This document shows positions 33,183 through 35,043 of a stretch of DNA of 35,043 nucleotides, one piece after another. The notes under the pieces were generated by a model, which saw only the letters and a list, made by a program, of their open reading frames with translations, was not told the origin of the DNA and searched no databases. A program made the position numbers and the translations under genes. The stretch is from assembly GCA_964472505.1 (NCBI GenBank), contig CAYYQW010000042.1, positions 1 to 35,043 on the forward strand, written 5' to 3'. This DNA is from JAYEIA01 sp964472505 (GTDB lineage Bacteria; Bacteroidota; Bacteroidia; Bacteroidales; JAADGE01). Position 1 is the first letter of the stretch. Each line of letters starts with the position of its first letter.

Positions 33183-34967
33183 ATGTCTGAAAAGGATACC
33201 ATTAAAGGCGGAGAATTTATTATCCGCAAAACAAGCCCGGAAGAAATATTCATACCGGAAGAGTTTGACGAAGACCAAAAAATGGTGGCTCAAACTTGCA
33301 AAGATTTCCTAAAAACAGAAGTACTTCCCAATATTGACAAATTAGACAAGCACGAAGAAGGCTTGATGGCTGAAATATTAAAAAAAGCCGGCGAGTACGG
33401 CTTGCTTGGAACATCCATACCTGAAGAATATGAAGGTTTTGGCTTGGATTTTACAAGCTCAATGCTCGTTGCCGACATACTCGGTGCGGGTTATTCTTTT
33501 TCGGTTGCTTTCTCTGCCGATACCGGTATTGGAACACTTCCCATAATGTATTACGGAAATGAAGATCAAAAACAAAAATATTTGCCTAAACTTGCTTCCG
33601 GAGAATATCTTGGAGCATACTGCTTAACGGAACCGGGCGCAGGCTCCGATGCCAATTCCGGAAAAACAAAAGCCGTTCTCAATGAAGCCGGCACACATTA
33701 TATATTGAACGGTTCTAAAATGTGGATTACCAACGGAGGTTTTGCCGATATTTTCACCGTATTTGCCAAAATAGATAACGACCGTGCCTTAAGTGCTTTC
33801 ATTGTGGAACGCGATTACCCGGGCATAACATTCAATCCGGAAGAAGAAAAAATGGGTATCAAAGGCTCATCTACCGTGCAGATTTTCTTTAAAGATTGTG
33901 AAGTACCGGTTGAAAACATGCTCGGAAAACAAGGTGAAGGCTTCCGCATTGCATTAAATATTCTTAATCTCGGAAGAATAAAACTCGGAGCCAATGTGAT
34001 AGGCGCAGCCAAAACAGCCATTGACCAAAGCGTACAATATGCCAATGAACGCAAACAGTTTAAAACACTCATTTCTCAGTTCGGTGCCATAAAATACAAA
34101 ATGGCTCGCCAAGTAGTGAAAGCATTTGCTAATGAAAGTGCCGTTTACCGCATGAGTAAAGATGTGGATAAAGCCGTAAAACGTAATATTACCGCCGGCA
34201 TGGACAAAGGCAAAGCAAATGTGGAAGCACAAAGAGAATTTGCCATTGAAGCAGCGCTTATTAAAGTCTTCGGTTCGGAAATGCTGGACTATGTGGTGGA
34301 CGAAGGCGTGCAAATTCACGGCGGTATGGGTTATTCTTCAGAAACTCCCATTGAAAGGGGGTATCGCGATTCGCGTATTAACCGAATTTTTGAAGGCACC
34401 AATGAAATCAACCGAAATGTGGTTGGAGACACCTTAATAAAAAAAGGCCAACGCAAAGAAGTTCCTTTCTTTGGAAAAGCAGAAGAACTAACAGCCAATC
34501 TTGATAAGCTGCCCAACAAACCTGACTTTGGCGATAACTATTTTGAAAATTCTCAAACCGTTACCGAAAACTTCAAAGCACTCTTCATGCTTCTGGCTGA
34601 TGCTGCCGCCAAAAAATTTGGCCGTAAACTCAGCCGAGAGCAGGAGATAATTTTTGACCTGGCCGATATTATCACCGAAGCTTATGTCGCAGAATCACTC
34701 ATTTTGCGCGTAAAAAAATTAGAATCATTCAAGAATGAAAAACAATTCGCTGTTTATAAAGATATTTTGAATGTATTCTTGTTTGACTCAGCCAATATAG
34801 TGCGCCGACAAGCCACCGAAGCCGTTTTCTCGTTTGTGGATGAAGCCGAACATGATAAATACATGAATGCCGTGCAATATTACACAACGCTGAAACCCTT
34901 TAACGTAAAGGAAAGCAGCCAAAATATTGCCGACAAGCTGATTGATGACAATCGGTATATGTTCTAA
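33183..34967 (+). CDS. Acyl-CoA dehydrogenase (VLCAD-like)
   Basis: 594 residues, longer than the 380-residue short-chain forms because of a C-terminal extension of about 160 residues like that in very-long-chain acyl-CoA dehydrogenases. It oxidises acyl-CoA to trans-2-enoyl-CoA with FAD, the first step of beta-oxidation. Visible features are AYCLTEPGAGSDANS and MWITNGG for FAD binding, KMGIKGSSTVQIFF, ERKQFKTLISQFGAIKYKMA, and the catalytic Glu404 in RIFEGTNEINR. It is alone here, behind a terminator, with its electron-transfer partner and the other beta-oxidation genes not in the window. Chain-length preference cannot be stated from the sequence. Confidence 0.93.
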   Translation: MSEKDTIKGGEFIIRKTSPEEIFIPEEFDEDQKMVAQTCKDFLKTEVLPNIDKLDKHEEGLMAEILKKAGEYGLLGTSIPEEYEGFGLDFTSSMLVADILGAGYSFSVAFSADTGIGTLPIMYYGNEDQKQKYLPKLASGEYLGAYCLTEPGAGSDANSGKTKAVLNEAGTHYILNGSKMWITNGGFADIFTVFAKIDNDRALSAFIVERDYPGITFNPEEEKMGIKGSSTVQIFFKDCEVPVENMLGKQGEGFRIALNILNLGRIKLGANVIGAAKTAIDQSVQYANERKQFKTLISQFGAIKYKMARQVVKAFANESAVYRMSKDVDKAVKRNITAGMDKGKANVEAQREFAIEAALIKVFGSEMLDYVVDEGVQIHGGMGYSSETPIERGYRDSRINRIFEGTNEINRNVVGDTLIKKGQRKEVPFFGKAEELTANLDKLPNKPDFGDNYFENSQTVTENFKALFMLLADAAAKKFGRKLSREQEIIFDLADIITEAYVAESLILRVKKLESFKNEKQFAVYKDILNVFLFDSANIVRRQATEAVFSFVDEAEHDKYMNAVQYYTTLKPFNVKESSQNIADKLIDDNRYMF

Positions 34968-34992
34968 TTGAAATTTCGCAGCATAATTTTTA

Positions 34993-35022
34993 TTGAATAT
35001 CCGCATTTACCCCTATTTTTGT
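34993..35022 (+). promoter_or_regulatory. Candidate promoter reading out of the window
   Basis: TTG (34993-34995), an 18-base spacer and TATTTTTGT (35014-35022) match the Bacteroidota -33/-7 arrangement well. It probably serves a gene just beyond the right edge. Confidence 0.5.
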
Positions 35023-35043
35023 ATCCACTCAATAAATAATGCT

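Noticed and set aside
1..35043. CRISPR arrays, tRNA and rRNA genes, prophage genes, toxin-antitoxin or defence systems
   Set aside because: No regularly spaced repeats, no tRNA cloverleaf sequences and no genes of these classes were recognised on either strand.

Overview
The window looks like the chromosome of a member of the Bacteroidota that carries the type IX secretion system (T9SS). The support is: a porV, porU, PorP/SprF-like, gldJ, murF neighbourhood; three secreted proteins with T9SS C-terminal sorting domains; a BT_3928-family DoxX protein next to tpiA; and -7 promoter elements of the Bacteroidota type TAnnTTTGY in front of several genes. The sequence does not allow a genus call. Base composition looks uniform, and the only clear mobile element is one IS110-family insertion sequence. 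No tRNA, rRNA or CRISPR array was seen.

Layout. 1-3250 (minus strand): a citrate lyase operon with a CitD-CitE fusion gene followed by citF, then the first codons of a probable membrane protein that runs off the left edge. 3400-7300: a small lipoprotein ending in a zinc ribbon, then tpiA with a BT_3928-like membrane protein (minus), and a divergent ornithine carbamoyltransferase gene with a clean terminator. 7356-9230: a repeat-rich accessory zone with an intact IS110 transposase, a long hairpin upstream of it that is a good bridge-RNA candidate, direct repeats, REP-like palindromes and a heptanucleotide tandem repeat. 9228-14471: a cobalamin riboswitch followed by four tightly packed genes (DUF4465-like T9SS cargo, a second T9SS cargo, a BtuB-like TonB-dependent receptor and a BtuG-like beta-propeller lipoprotein), read as one vitamin B12 capture operon. 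14714-17754 (minus): a bifunctional OlsF-like acyltransferase, a LysE-family exporter and coaD. 18017-21631 (plus): a secreted leucine-rich-repeat protein and clpB. 21717-29912: the T9SS/gliding cluster (porV and porU on minus, a PorP/SprF-like gene and gldJ on plus). 29977-34967: murF, a T9SS-secreted M14 carboxypeptidase and an acyl-CoA dehydrogenase.

How it fits together. The T9SS genes (PorU sortase, PorV shuttle, GldJ) would export and anchor the CTD-bearing products encoded in the same window, including the two accessory proteins of the B12 operon. The B12 locus therefore appears to combine a Bacteroides-style BtuB/BtuG pair with T9SS-delivered surface accessories. The points most worth follow-up are the CitD-CitE fusion, the IS110 bridge-RNA candidate with possible flank matches, the T9SS-B12 connection, the structured 667-bp gap between porU and porV, and the terminator sitting directly in front of murF.
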